NCBI GenBank assembly: GCA_035448545.1
Contig: DAOTJE010000001.1
Coordinates: forward strand, 186,001-250,000
Length of the DNA stretch: 64,000 nucleotides
Origin: Anaerobaca sp035448545
GTDB lineage: Bacteria > Planctomycetota > Phycisphaerae > Sedimentisphaerales > Anaerobacaceae
Direction of reading: 5' to 3'
In this document: in pieces, positions 8,928 to 20,101 of the stretch
Position numbering within the stretch: position 1 is the stretch's first letter
How the letters are laid out: each line of letters begins with the position of its first letter
Notes under the pieces: generated by a model
Database searches by the model: none
Told to the model about the DNA's origin: nothing
What the model saw: only the letters and a program-made list of their open reading frames with translations
Made by a program: the position numbers and the translations under genes

Positions 8928-10304
8928 ATGGCCGAGGAACTCATCATCAGCGTCAGTGGGATGCGTGGCATCGTCGGTGAGAATCTGACCCCGGTCATTG
9001 CGGCCGAGTACGGTTGTGCCTTTGGCAGTTTTCTCAGGGCCAACGGAGATACTGGGCAGCAGCGGCCTTGTGTCTGCGTCGGGCGGGATTCCCGTGTCAG
9101 CGGCCAGATGCTTGCCTCGGCGGTTGTGGCCGGCCTGTGTTCGGTCGGCGTTGACGCGATTGATCTGGGCCTGGTGACGACGCCCGGGGTGGGCATTATG
9201 CTGCGCCATCTCGGTTGCCGCGGCGGTGTTATCATCACGGCGTCGCACAACCCGCTTCCTTACAATGGGATCAAGCTGCTTCTGGACAATGGTATGGCGC
9301 CGCCGCCGGATACGGCAGCACAGATTCGCCGGCGCTTCTTCGACAGACAGTTTGCGTTCGTCGGTTCGCCACAGTGCGGACGGGTGGCCGTCAATTCCGA
9401 GACCGATCAGATTCATGCAGGGAAGGTATTAGCGGTTGTGCAGTCACAGCAGATTGCGCGCCGCAGGTACAAAGTCGTGCTGGACAGTGTCAACGGGGCC
9501 GGCGCGCCTGTGGCGAAGCGGCTGCTGGCGGAATTGGGCTGCGAAGTGGTGGCATTGAACGATGAGCCGACGGGGCTGTTTGCGCATGAGCCCGAGCCGA
9601 CGGCTGCCAACTTGGGTGGCCTTTGCGAAGCCGTCAGGCGGGCCAAAGCCGACGTCGGTTTCGCCCAGGACCCGGATGCCGACCGGCTGGCGATCGTCGA
9701 CGAAAACGGCGTTTACATCGGCGAGGAGTACACTCTGGCGCTGGCGGCCAAGTATGTCTATTCCTCCCGCACGGGTGCGGCGGCGGCCAATCTGTCTACC
9801 TCCCGAATGATCGACGACGTGGCCAAAGCCGCCGGCGGCCGCGTCATACGTACGCCGGTGGGAGAGGCCCACGTCGCCAGCGCCATGCTGGCAAACAACT
9901 GTATCATCGGCGGCGAGGGAAACGGCGGCGTTATCGACCTTCGCGTGGGGCCGATTCGCGACAGTCTGGTGGCAATGGCATTGGTGCTTCAACTGATGGC
10001 CCAGACGGGCCAGACGGTAAGTCAGTTGGTGCGCCAGATCGGTGGCTACTATATGTACAAGGACAAGTTCTCGGCCGATGCGCACCAGGCCGCCTGGATC
10101 ATCGATCGGACGAAGCAGCGGTTTGCCGGTGCGGTGCTGAACACGTCCGACGGCTGCCGTTTCGACTTCGACGACGGCTGGGTGCATCTGCGAACGAGCA
10201 ACACCGAACCGGTCATGCGCATCATCGTTGAGGCCAAGGACGAAGCGGCGGCGCGACGGTATATTGAGGCGGTCTCGGAGATTCGCGAGTCCGCACGGGG
10301 GTAG
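8928..10304 (+). CDS. glmM: Phosphohexomutase (phosphoglucosamine/phosphomannomutase family)
   Basis: 458 aa. All four alpha-D-phosphohexomutase landmarks are present: the phosphoserine loop TASHNP, the metal loop DPDADRL, the sugar-binding GGEGNGG and the phosphate-binding RTSNTEP near the C-terminus. The N-terminal SGMRGIVGE matches GlmM/PMM proteins. The reaction is glucosamine-6-P to glucosamine-1-P or the mannose/glucose equivalent; the sequence does not settle substrate choice, so the symbol is provisional. The ATG at 8928 is preferred because the purine-rich AGGGGGAATGGAG precedes it; an ATG at 8919 is the alternative. Confidence 0.85.
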   Translation: MAEELIISVSGMRGIVGENLTPVIAAEYGCAFGSFLRANGDTGQQRPCVCVGRDSRVSGQMLASAVVAGLCSVGVDAIDLGLVTTPGVGIMLRHLGCRGGVIITASHNPLPYNGIKLLLDNGMAPPPDTAAQIRRRFFDRQFAFVGSPQCGRVAVNSETDQIHAGKVLAVVQSQQIARRRYKVVLDSVNGAGAPVAKRLLAELGCEVVALNDEPTGLFAHEPEPTAANLGGLCEAVRRAKADVGFAQDPDADRLAIVDENGVYIGEEYTLALAAKYVYSSRTGAAAANLSTSRMIDDVAKAAGGRVIRTPVGEAHVASAMLANNCIIGGEGNGGVIDLRVGPIRDSLVAMALVLQLMAQTGQTVSQLVRQIGGYYMYKDKFSADAHQAAWIIDRTKQRFAGAVLNTSDGCRFDFDDGWVHLRTSNTEPVMRIIVEAKDEAAARRYIEAVSEIRESARG

Positions 10305-10308
10305 GCTG

Positions 10309-11214
10309 GTGGCAATCAGATGCAAGAACGACATGGCCGTCCGACGGATTCAACGGATCACCTATGTGGGCATGGCAGTGAACGTTGCCCTCTCGGTCGT
10401 CAAGGTCGCGGTCGGACTGGTCTTCTCCTCTCTTGCTATGGTTGCCGACGGGATTCACTCGCTCAGCGACTTGGTGACCGATCTGGCAGTCCTGCTCGGG
10501 CTGTATCTGGGGGCCAGGAAGCCGGACAAGACACACCCGTACGGACACGGCCGGCTGGAGACGTTTTCCGCTGTTCTTGTTGCGGTTGTGTTGATCGTCG
10601 TCGGCGGAGCCATGATCTACTATGCCACGCTGGCGATCACCAGGAATGCCGTGGTCGTGCCGCGCTGGCCTGTTCTCGCCGCAGCGGTGCTGTCGATCCT
10701 GGCGAAAGAGGCTCTCTATCGGGTCACGCGGCATGTTGCTGTAAAGTCCCACAGCACCGCACTTTATGCCAATGCCTGGCATCATCGCAGCGACGCGCTC
10801 AGTTCGGTTGCCGTGCTGATCGGCTACGCGGCGCTGTACGTCGGATTCGATCATGGCGATCAGGTGGCGGCCATTGCCGTCGGACTGATGATTATCTTCG
10901 TGGGCGTCAAGGTCGTCGGCGACGCGCTGCGGGAGCTGACCGAGGGGGTGGTCGATCCGCGGACAATCGAACAGGTTATGAAGGTGATCGACGGCCACAA
11001 AGGGGTCCGCCAGTGGCACCGGCTGCGGAGTCGCACGGTGGGGCGGGAACTGTTTCTGGACGTTCACATCCTCGTTGACCCGGCGTTGAATGTGGCGACG
11101 GCCCATGAAATCTCCGAGAGACTGGAGGAGACTCTGGACCGAGAAATGGCTTGCCCGGTCAATCTGACGGTCCACATCGAACCTGATCTGCCTGCCTTCC
11201 GCAAGCAGGTTTAG
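10309..11214 (+). CDS. Cation diffusion facilitator (CDF) family transporter
   Basis: 301 aa from a GTG at 10309, 4 nt after the previous stop, with GGGGG upstream; an ATG at 10333 is possible. It has the CDF layout: six membrane helices, the HSLSD motif in helix II and the HHRSD motif in helix V that together form the Zn/Mn/Fe site, and a cytoplasmic C-terminal domain of about 85 aa. It would export divalent metal by proton antiport. The tight spacing to the phosphohexomutase suggests cotranscription. A stem (11226-11233 with 11252-11259) follows the gene but has no T tract. Confidence 0.88.
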   Translation: MAIRCKNDMAVRRIQRITYVGMAVNVALSVVKVAVGLVFSSLAMVADGIHSLSDLVTDLAVLLGLYLGARKPDKTHPYGHGRLETFSAVLVAVVLIVVGGAMIYYATLAITRNAVVVPRWPVLAAAVLSILAKEALYRVTRHVAVKSHSTALYANAWHHRSDALSSVAVLIGYAALYVGFDHGDQVAAIAVGLMIIFVGVKVVGDALRELTEGVVDPRTIEQVMKVIDGHKGVRQWHRLRSRTVGRELFLDVHILVDPALNVATAHEISERLEETLDREMACPVNLTVHIEPDLPAFRKQV

Positions 11215-11272
11215 GCCCGGCGGAACACCGAGACGGCGGCGCGGTTTTCCATCTCGGTGCGGCGGAAAACTA

Positions 11273-11301
11273 TTGCAGGCCGGGGTGCTACGCCATACAA
11301 T
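11273..11301 (+). promoter_or_regulatory. Sigma70-like promoter of the acyl-CoA synthetase/CoA-transferase/deacetylase operon
   Basis: TTGCAG at 11273-11278, a 17-nt spacer, and TACAAT at 11296-11301. It lies 50 nt before the ATG at 11352, inside the only gap upstream of the three-gene operon. Confidence 0.55.
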
Positions 11302-11351
11302 CAATCTTTTTTGCAGGGAACCACGTAGCTCAAGAAAGGACATTTCATCAG

Positions 11352-13451
11352 ATGAGTCTTCAGAGTTTCTTCGCTCCGAAATCCGTCGCTATCGTAGGAG
11401 CGTCGCGGCAGAAAGGCAAGGTCGGGTACGAGATTCTGGTCAACATGATCTCGTCGGGTTTCGAAGGGAAGATATGGCCTGTCAACCGGAGCACGGACTC
11501 AATCGAAGGTCTCACATGCTATCCGGACCTGACGTCGATCGGCCAGACGCCGGAATTGGTGATTGTTATTGTCCCGGCCAAGTCCGTGCTGGGAGTCATT
11601 GAGGAATGTGCCAAGATCGGCACGAAGGCGGTGATCATCATCACGGCCGGGTTCAAGGAGGTTGGAGAAGAGGGCAAGAAGCTCGAGGACGAGATCGTGC
11701 GCGTCGCACGTCGGGCGGGCATTCGGATCATCGGGCCGAACTGCCTGGGCGTGACTGTGACCGCTTCGAAGCTGAACGCCAGTTTCGGAGGGGATCTTCC
11801 GGAAGTCGGTGGCATCGGCTACTTGTCTCAGTCGGGTGCGCTGCTGGCGGCCATCCTGGACATCGCCAAGGCCAACGGTATCGGCTTCAGCAGCCTGTTC
11901 AGTATCGGCAACAAGGCGGACGTCGATGAGTTGGATCTGGTCGAAGCGCTGGCAGAAGACCCCAACACGACGGTTATTGCCGGCTATCTGGAGAACATCA
12001 AGGATGGAAACGCGTTCGTCCATGCCGCCGAGAAGATCTCCCATGAGAAGCCGATTCTCCTGATGAAGTCCGGGGGGACTGCGGCGGGCGCCCGAGCGGC
12101 GTCGTCCCATACCGGTTCCCTGGCCGGCAGCGAGGTGGCCTACGAGGCCATGTTCGCCCGGGCCGGGATCATTCGTTGCGATTCCATCACGCAACAATTC
12201 GATTTTGCCCAGGCGTTTGCCAACCAGCCGCTGCCCCAGGGACCCAGCGTGGTGATCCTAACGAACGCCGGCGGGGCCGGCATCATGGCCGCCGACGCGA
12301 TCGAACGGGAGGGGTTGACCTTCGCCAAGCTCAGTCCGGAGACGATCGAGAAGCTGAAGACCAAGCTGCCGCCCGCCGCAAACTTCCACAATCCGGTGGA
12401 CGTCCTCGGCGACGCATTGGCAGATCGTTATGAGTTCGCGCTCGATGTGCTCCTCGACGATCCGAATGTGGAGACCGTATTGGTCCTTCTGACGCCACAG
12501 GCCATGACCGAAGCCAAAGAGACGGCCGAAGCGATCGTTCGGATGTCCCGACGCAAGCCCGACAAGCCGATTCTCGCGTGCTTCATGGGGGCCAGCAAGG
12601 TGGCGGAGGGGGTTAAGGTGTTTCGACAGGCGAAAATCCCGCAGTATGATTCGCCGGAAGCGGCCGTGGCCACGATCAAAGCGATGGCAGACTACGTCCG
12701 GTGGCGTGCGCGACCGAAACGGGTGGTGCGGCTGTTCCCGGTCAATCGGCGCAAGGTCGAGAGCATCATCGAGAGGCATCTGCGGCAAGGCGCCCGCGAG
12801 ATTGGCGAGGCGGAATCCAAAGAAATCCTGGAGGCGTACGGCTTTGCGACTCCGAACGGCTCGATTGCCACGACGCCCGAACAGGCGGCCAACATCGCCG
12901 AGCAACTCGGCTATCCGGTCGTGCTGAAGATCTGGTCGCCGGACATCGTGCACAAGTCCGACGTCGGCGGCGTCAAGGTCGGGCTCAAGAGCGCGCAGGA
13001 GGTCAAGGACGCGTTCGACCTGATGATGTACCGTATTCCGAAGAAGGCGCCCCAGGCCCACATCCTGGGTGTACTGGTCCAGGAGATGTGCTCCAGCGGC
13101 CGCGAAGTCATCCTGGGCATGCATCGGGATCCGCATTTCGGCCCGCTCATGATGTTCGGCATGGGCGGAATCATGGTCGAGGTTCTCAAGGATGTGGCAT
13201 TCTACCTCGCTCCTCTGACGGAGGACGAGGCCAAGCAGATGCTGATGAACACCAAGACGTATCAGCTCCTCAAAGGAGTGCGAGGCCAGGAGGGTGTGGA
13301 CATTGAAGTGATTGCCGAGGGGCTCCAGCGGCTCAGCCAGTTGGTGACGGAGTTCCCTCAGATTCAGGAGATGGACATCAATCCATATGTTGTGGGCCTT
13401 CCGGGGACCACGCCCATTGCAGTAGACGCCAGAATTAGTGTAGAGAAGTGA
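11352..13451 (+). CDS. Acetate/acyl-CoA synthetase, ADP (NDP)-forming, fused alpha-beta type
   Basis: 699 aa. Domains in order are a CoA-binding Rossmann domain (about 1-130), succinyl-CoA-ligase-like domains (about 145-460) with the phosphorylated histidine in SHTGSLAG (His253), and a C-terminal ATP-grasp domain (about 480-699). This is the arrangement of fused ADP-forming acetyl-CoA synthetases. The reaction interconverts acetyl-CoA + ADP + Pi with acetate + ATP, conserving energy during fermentation, or activates other short acids. There is no GNAT domain here, unlike the Pat relatives with the same body; the GNAT is in the next gene, whose ATG follows this stop by 1 nt. Substrate range cannot be read from sequence. 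Confidence 0.88.
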   Translation: MSLQSFFAPKSVAIVGASRQKGKVGYEILVNMISSGFEGKIWPVNRSTDSIEGLTCYPDLTSIGQTPELVIVIVPAKSVLGVIEECAKIGTKAVIIITAGFKEVGEEGKKLEDEIVRVARRAGIRIIGPNCLGVTVTASKLNASFGGDLPEVGGIGYLSQSGALLAAILDIAKANGIGFSSLFSIGNKADVDELDLVEALAEDPNTTVIAGYLENIKDGNAFVHAAEKISHEKPILLMKSGGTAAGARAASSHTGSLAGSEVAYEAMFARAGIIRCDSITQQFDFAQAFANQPLPQGPSVVILTNAGGAGIMAADAIEREGLTFAKLSPETIEKLKTKLPPAANFHNPVDVLGDALADRYEFALDVLLDDPNVETVLVLLTPQAMTEAKETAEAIVRMSRRKPDKPILACFMGASKVAEGVKVFRQAKIPQYDSPEAAVATIKAMADYVRWRARPKRVVRLFPVNRRKVESIIERHLRQGAREIGEAESKEILEAYGFATPNGSIATTPEQAANIAEQLGYPVVLKIWSPDIVHKSDVGGVKVGLKSAQEVKDAFDLMMYRIPKKAPQAHILGVLVQEMCSSGREVILGMHRDPHFGPLMMFGMGGIMVEVLKDVAFYLAPLTEDEAKQMLMNTKTYQLLKGVRGQEGVDIEVIAEGLQRLSQLVTEFPQIQEMDINPYVVGLPGTTPIAVDARISVEK

Positions 13452-13452
13452 C

Positions 13453-15324
13453 ATGCAAGCGATTGATTGGCAAGCGAAGTACAAAGACAAAGTCAAACCC
13501 GCTTCGGCGGCGATGAAACTGATCAAGTCCGGCAACAGCATCTTCATCGGGACCGGCTGCGCGCAGCCGCAGCATCTGGTGCGCTCCCTAGTGGAGTACT
13601 CCGATCACATCTACGATGCGCACATTGTGCACCTGCTGACGATGGGCGAGGCTCCGTATGTGGACGACCGATTCCGCGAGAAGTTCAAGATGAACAGCTT
13701 CTTCATCGCCGACAACGTCCGGCATGCGCTGGATCGGGGGGTCGGGGACTACACGCCGATTTTTCTGTCAGAGATTCCCGGCGAGTTCGAAAGCGGACGC
13801 ATTCCCATCGACGTGGCGCTGATCTCGGTGGCTCCGCCGGATGCTAACGGTTTGTGCAGTCTCGGCGTCTCCGTGGACATCGTGCAGTCGGCGGCCGCCA
13901 ACGCCCGCTATGTCATCGCGCAGGTCAACAGCCACATGCCGCGAACGCATGGCAACAGCTTCCTGCACGTCAATACCATCGATGTGCTGGTCCCGTACGA
14001 TGAGCCGATCATCGAGGTCCCCGTCGACGAGCCCGACGAGACGCTCCGCCGGATCGGACAGAACGTCGCCCAGCTTGTCGAGGACGGCAGCACCATCGAG
14101 TGTGGTATCGGACGCATTCCGCAGGCCCTGGCCGAATACCTCGTCTACAAGAAGGATCTCGGCGTTCATACGGAGATGTTCAGCGACTGGATCATGGACC
14201 TGATCGACTGCGGCGCGATCACCTGCGCGAAGAAGTCGCTCAATCGCGGCAAGATCGTCGCCAGCTTCTGCATGGGCTCCAAGAAACTCTACGACTACAT
14301 TGACAACAATCCGTTTTTTGAGTTCTATCCCACCGAGTACGTCAACGACATCAACGTCATCAGCCAGCATGACAAAATGGTCGGGATCAACACCGGTCTG
14401 GAAATCGACCTGACCGGACAGGTCTGTGCCGATTCGCTGGGCCACAAGTTCTACAGCGGCATCGGCGGCCAGGTGGACTTCATTCGCGGATCGGCGCGCA
14501 GCCGTGGGGGCAAGGCGGTGATTGCAATGCCCTCAACGGCCAAGAATGGCCAGATCTCGCGCATCGTGCCTCATCTGACGGAGGGCGCCGGCGTGGTGAC
14601 CACGCGTGCCGATGTCCACTACGTCGTGACGGAGTACGGGATTGCCTATCTGCACGGCAAGAGCATTCGGCAGCGGGTGCTCGACCTGATCAACATTGCC
14701 CATCCGAAGTTCCGCAAGGGCCTGATCCAGGCGGCCAAGGCCAAGAACTACATCTACCAGGACCAGATCGAGTTGTCGTGGGACCAGGTGAACTATCCCG
14801 AAGAGCTGGAGCATTACGCCACTCTGCGTGACGGGACGGAGATCTTCTTCCGCCCGATCAAGCCGGTGGATGAGCCGGCCTTGTCCGAGATGCTCTATTC
14901 GCTCAGCGAGGAGTCGGTTCGGACGCGCTACATGACCCGGACGGTCGCCTTTCCGCACAAAGACCTCCAGCGGTTGACGAATATCGATTACAAGAGCGAC
15001 ATTGCCATCGTCGGCATCGTACCCGGCGTCGGCGGAGACGACATCGTCGCGATCGCCCAATACTACCTCGACCCCAAGACCCAGGCGGCCGAAGTGGCGT
15101 TCCTCGTGCAGGACGAGTGGCAGCAGAAGGGCATGGGCACCTTCCTGCTTGACTACATCACGCAGGTAGCCCGGCAACGCGGCGTCAAACGTTTCTATGC
15201 GAAGGTGCTGCCGGACAACAAGCCCATGCTGGCGGTCTTCCAGAACTCCGGGTACAAAGTGAATGTGGAGTTTGACGGAGACGTCTATAACGTCTCCTAC
15301 GACCTGACCAAAGAGCACTCGTAG
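13453..15324 (+). CDS. Acetyl-CoA hydrolase/transferase fused to a GNAT acetyltransferase
   Basis: 623 aa. Residues 1 to about 440 form an acetyl-CoA hydrolase / 4-hydroxybutyrate CoA-transferase body, with the family motifs ECGIGRIPQAL, the TEYGIAYL segment containing the conserved glutamate, and IAHPKFR. Residues from about 455 to 620 form a complete GNAT domain with the acetyl-CoA loop QQKGMGTF near 557. The first half would move CoA between acyl groups and acetate; the second could acetylate proteins, an AcuA/Pat-like role. Its ATG is 1 nt after the synthetase stop, and the deacetylase gene follows immediately, so all three are probably cotranslated. Confidence 0.87.
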   Translation: MQAIDWQAKYKDKVKPASAAMKLIKSGNSIFIGTGCAQPQHLVRSLVEYSDHIYDAHIVHLLTMGEAPYVDDRFREKFKMNSFFIADNVRHALDRGVGDYTPIFLSEIPGEFESGRIPIDVALISVAPPDANGLCSLGVSVDIVQSAAANARYVIAQVNSHMPRTHGNSFLHVNTIDVLVPYDEPIIEVPVDEPDETLRRIGQNVAQLVEDGSTIECGIGRIPQALAEYLVYKKDLGVHTEMFSDWIMDLIDCGAITCAKKSLNRGKIVASFCMGSKKLYDYIDNNPFFEFYPTEYVNDINVISQHDKMVGINTGLEIDLTGQVCADSLGHKFYSGIGGQVDFIRGSARSRGGKAVIAMPSTAKNGQISRIVPHLTEGAGVVTTRADVHYVVTEYGIAYLHGKSIRQRVLDLINIAHPKFRKGLIQAAKAKNYIYQDQIELSWDQVNYPEELEHYATLRDGTEIFFRPIKPVDEPALSEMLYSLSEESVRTRYMTRTVAFPHKDLQRLTNIDYKSDIAIVGIVPGVGGDDIVAIAQYYLDPKTQAAEVAFLVQDEWQQKGMGTFLLDYITQVARQRGVKRFYAKVLPDNKPMLAVFQNSGYKVNVEFDGDVYNVSYDLTKEHS

Positions 15325-15332
15325 GATTGACC

Positions 15333-16469
15333 TTGTCCGGACGAAGAGCTGCTTTCATTCACTCGGACCAGATCGAGCAGTACCGCTACCCGGAGGGTTG
15401 TCCTTTTCGACCCGAACGGGCGGGGAGACTCCGCCGGGTGCTCCTCTCGATGGGACTGCTCTCCGGGCCGGGCGTCAGCGAAGTGGCTCCCGTCGCTGCC
15501 GATCGACGGGCACTGAAGCTTTTCCATTCCGCTCGTTATCTGCATGTGCTGAAGAAAGCGGACCAGGGACAATGGGACATCCAGGCCCTGCAGATGGGCA
15601 TCGGCACCGACGACGTCCCCGTCTTCCGGGGCATGTACGACTACGCGGTGCTCGCGACCGGCGCGACGCTCGTAGGGGCGGACCTGATCCTCTCGGGACA
15701 GGTAGACGTCGCCTTCAATCCGTCGGGGGGCTATCATCACGCGTTTCCTGAGAAGGCGGCCGGGTTTTGCTACATCAACGACAACGCGATCGCCTGTTCG
15801 GTCCTGGCCGAGGCCGGCAGGAGAGTCCTCTATCTGGACGTGGACGTACACAACGGTGATGGTGTTGCCCATGCCTTCTACGACCGTTCGGACGTCATGA
15901 CCATCTCCATGCACGAGAATCCCAAGATGCTCTTTCCGGGAACGGGATTCGAGGATGAGATCGGCGAGGGCCCGGGCAAGGGGTATTGTGTCAATCTCCC
16001 GTTGCCCGTCGGGACCTACGACCGTGCCTACCTCGATGCTTTCGAATCCGTGGTCCTTCCTCTGATCGGCGTCTTCGATCCCGATGTGATTGTCTTCGAG
16101 CTGGGTGTCGATGCGCTGGCGGGCGATCCGCTGGCCCATCTGCACCTGACCAACAACACATACGTGGAGATTATCAGGCACTTGCTGAACTTCGGCAAAC
16201 CGATCCTCGCCACCGGCGGCGGCGGCTACAACGTCGAGAATTCCGTCCGTGCGTGGGCCCTGGCCTGGACCGTCTTCACCGGGGAGGACGACGGCCCGGA
16301 CCTCGGCCCTCTGATGGGCGGCGTCATGATGCAGAGCACGGATTGGCAGGGGGGCCTGCGCGACCGCGAACTGGTCGTCACGGAAGAACAGAGACAGGCG
16401 GTCCTGCCCGCACTGATGGCCTCGATCGACATTGTCAAGGCGAAGGTCTTCCCCATCCACGGACTGTGA
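15333..16469 (+). CDS. acuC: Histone deacetylase-family protein, AcuC-like lysine deacetylase
   Basis: 378 aa. The zinc-dependent deacetylase core is intact: tandem His135-His136 in GGYHHAF, the zinc ligands Asp171 and His173 in DVDVHNGDG, and Asp260 in GVDAL, with a glycine-rich GGGGYN loop later. In Bacillus AcuC removes acetyl groups from acetyl-CoA synthetase. Here it follows the GNAT fusion by a few bases and faces acsA. The TTG at 15333 is chosen because AGGA lies 6 nt upstream; the TTG at 15327 would overlap that site. The substrate assignment is inference from context and homology. Confidence 0.87.
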   Translation: MSGRRAAFIHSDQIEQYRYPEGCPFRPERAGRLRRVLLSMGLLSGPGVSEVAPVAADRRALKLFHSARYLHVLKKADQGQWDIQALQMGIGTDDVPVFRGMYDYAVLATGATLVGADLILSGQVDVAFNPSGGYHHAFPEKAAGFCYINDNAIACSVLAEAGRRVLYLDVDVHNGDGVAHAFYDRSDVMTISMHENPKMLFPGTGFEDEIGEGPGKGYCVNLPLPVGTYDRAYLDAFESVVLPLIGVFDPDVIVFELGVDALAGDPLAHLHLTNNTYVEIIRHLLNFGKPILATGGGGYNVENSVRAWALAWTVFTGEDDGPDLGPLMGGVMMQSTDWQGGLRDRELVVTEEQRQAVLPALMASIDIVKAKVFPIHGL

Positions 16470-16484
16470 CCGGGTCTGTGACAG

Positions 16485-16518
16485 CGAAATAAAAAGACCC
16501 GGCGTCAGGCCGGGTCTT
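16485..16518 (-). terminator. Rho-independent terminator of the OFA transporter gene
   Basis: A 10-bp perfect stem (AAGACCCGGC with GCCGGGTCTT, 16494-16518). Read on the - strand it runs directly into TTTTTATTT. It lies 24 nt after the transporter stop, between two convergent genes. There is no T tract on the + strand. Confidence 0.85.
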
Positions 16519-16541
16519 GGGATCCCCTGAAGGATCGAAGA

Positions 16542-17888
16542 TCATCGCTTCTTGAAAGTCCCGTCGAGTTCGCCTTCGATCTCCGCCTGGATGGCTGGTT
16601 CCGAAATGGTAACGGGCTTCAATGTCATCGCGACGGCCGCGGCCGCAAGGCAGGCAATACCGGCAGGAAGGAAGGCCCACATCCAGGCGTGCGCGTTTCC
16701 CATCACGCCGCCGAGTCGCGGACCGGCCAACCCGCCCACGCCGTAGGCCATGAACACCCAGGGGTAGTTCTCGCCGACATTCTTGTTGCCGAACAGATCT
16801 GCAGTCGCTGCGGGGAAGAGCGCAAAATTGCCGCCGAAGTTGAAACCGATCACGGCAGCGCCGAGATAAAGGCCCACCTCTTTCCCTCCGATGAAGTAGA
16901 AGACGATCATCATGATGCCCTGGAGGAAGTTCATCAGGACGATCGACATCTTTCTTCCGAGCTTGTCAGAGGCGGCTCCCCAGATGATTCTCCCGAGGCC
17001 ATTGAGCAGGGCATAGAACAACCCCATCGCTGTGCCGGCGATGATGGTGGCCTGCGCCGGCTCGACGCCCGCCTTGCCAAGGGCTTCTTTTCCGAAGAGA
17101 GCGATGATGCCGATGACCATCAATCCCGCCCCGGCGCCGAAGGTGAAATTCGCAAACAGGACCCAGAATTGATAGGTTTTTGCCATGCGCCCGGGCGGAA
17201 GGTCGATGCCACCTTCGCTGCCCTTGCCTGAGGTCGGCGGCGTCCAGCCTTTCGGGAGCCAGCCGGCCGGAGGGTTGACTAACACCAGGGAGCCCAGGGC
17301 GACCAGGACGGCGAAGAGCACCCCATAGAGCTTGAATACGTCGCTGACGCCCCAGCCTGCACCATACAGGCCCGCCCAGCCGGGCGTCAGATCGATGGGC
17401 CCGAATTTGAATCCTTGGGTGAGCTTGACCCATATCAGGGCGCCAAACCCGAAGCCTGCCACGGCCAAGCCCATAATCAAGCCTTTCTTGTCCGGGAACC
17501 ATTTTGCCAGTGCCGCGATCGGACAGACATAGGCCAAGCCGATCCCTGCACCTCCCAACAGCCCGACGCCGATGAGAACGCCCCAGAAACTGGTTCCTGC
17601 AAACCCCGCAAGCAGGTATCCCAGGCCCAGCACGATGCCGCCGGTGAGCGCGACGATGCGCGGGCCGGCTTTCTTCTGCCATTTTCCGGCGATCAGCGCC
17701 ATGACCACGGCGAAGCAGACCAAGCCGATGGAGAACGGCCATTGGGTCTTGTCGGTGGCAAAGTTGAAGGGCTCTGCCGTGAGCTTGTTGGTGAACGCCG
17801 ACCACGCATAGATCGCGCCGAGACAGAGTTGAATGAGGATTCCTCCCACCACGACCAGCCAACGATTCATGACCTTTTTTTCCGGCAT
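16542..17888 (-). CDS. Major facilitator transporter, OFA (oxalate/formate antiporter-like) family
   Basis: 448 aa with 12 predicted membrane helices. The start MNRWLVVVGGILIQLCLGAIYAWS and the later region with GLFYALLNGLGRIIWG are characteristic of OFA-family carriers, which move small carboxylates such as oxalate, formate or other organic acids. The ATG at 17888 has an AAGGAG ribosome site; an upstream extension to 17945 lacks features. It lies directly downstream of acsA on the same strand, separated by a hairpin terminator, so acetate or a related short acid is a plausible substrate, but that is inference. Confidence 0.82.
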   Translation of the reverse strand: MPEKKVMNRWLVVVGGILIQLCLGAIYAWSAFTNKLTAEPFNFATDKTQWPFSIGLVCFAVVMALIAGKWQKKAGPRIVALTGGIVLGLGYLLAGFAGTSFWGVLIGVGLLGGAGIGLAYVCPIAALAKWFPDKKGLIMGLAVAGFGFGALIWVKLTQGFKFGPIDLTPGWAGLYGAGWGVSDVFKLYGVLFAVLVALGSLVLVNPPAGWLPKGWTPPTSGKGSEGGIDLPPGRMAKTYQFWVLFANFTFGAGAGLMVIGIIALFGKEALGKAGVEPAQATIIAGTAMGLFYALLNGLGRIIWGAASDKLGRKMSIVLMNFLQGIMMIVFYFIGGKEVGLYLGAAVIGFNFGGNFALFPAATADLFGNKNVGENYPWVFMAYGVGGLAGPRLGGVMGNAHAWMWAFLPAGIACLAAAAVAMTLKPVTISEPAIQAEIEGELDGTFKKR

Positions 17889-17905
17889 GCTCTCTCCTTG
17901 TGTGG

Positions 17906-17939
17906 AAAAAGGCCGGGTGCGCAACAGGTTGCGCACCCG
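17906..17939 (-). terminator. Intercistronic terminator/attenuator between acsA and the OFA transporter
   Basis: Perfect 12-bp inverted repeat (CGGGTGCGCAAC with GTTGCGCACCCG, 17914-17939), followed on the - strand by GGCC and TTTTT. It begins 25 nt after the acsA stop and ends 18 nt before the transporter start. No room is left for a promoter between them, so the transporter is probably made by read-through. Confidence 0.75.
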
Positions 17940-17963
17940 AGTCACTTGTATGGCATGATGGGG

Positions 17964-19943
<1,980 letters not shown>

Positions 19944-20005
19944 TGCGTTCTCCTTTTGCGTGATCAATTGTTTGTCTTGAAGGCTTCCCATTCCGCTCCG
20001 TGCCG

Positions 20006-20031
20006 GCGATGTCAAATCCGGGCGACATCGC
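20006..20031 (-). promoter_or_regulatory. Stem-loop in the acsA 5' leader
   Basis: Perfect 8-bp stem (GCGATGTC/GACATCGC) with a 10-nt loop, in the middle of the roughly 120-nt leader between the predicted acsA transcription start (about 20066) and the ATG at 19943. It does not match a riboswitch I recognise. A role in mRNA stability or translation control is only a possibility. Confidence 0.35.
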
Positions 20032-20072
20032 ATCGATTGCGAGTGCGAATGCGAGCGCAATGTAAAAATGTC

Positions 20073-20101
20073 TTTATAATGCCAGGCAAGGCGGATGTCA
20101 A
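20073..20101 (-). promoter_or_regulatory. Strong sigma70-like promoter of acsA
   Basis: On the - strand: TTGACA (20101-20096), exactly 17 nt, then TATAAA (20078-20073). It is near consensus. The predicted start at about 20066 gives a leader of about 123 nt. The rest of the gap between acsA and the receiver gene (20102-20290) shows no further feature. Confidence 0.75.
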
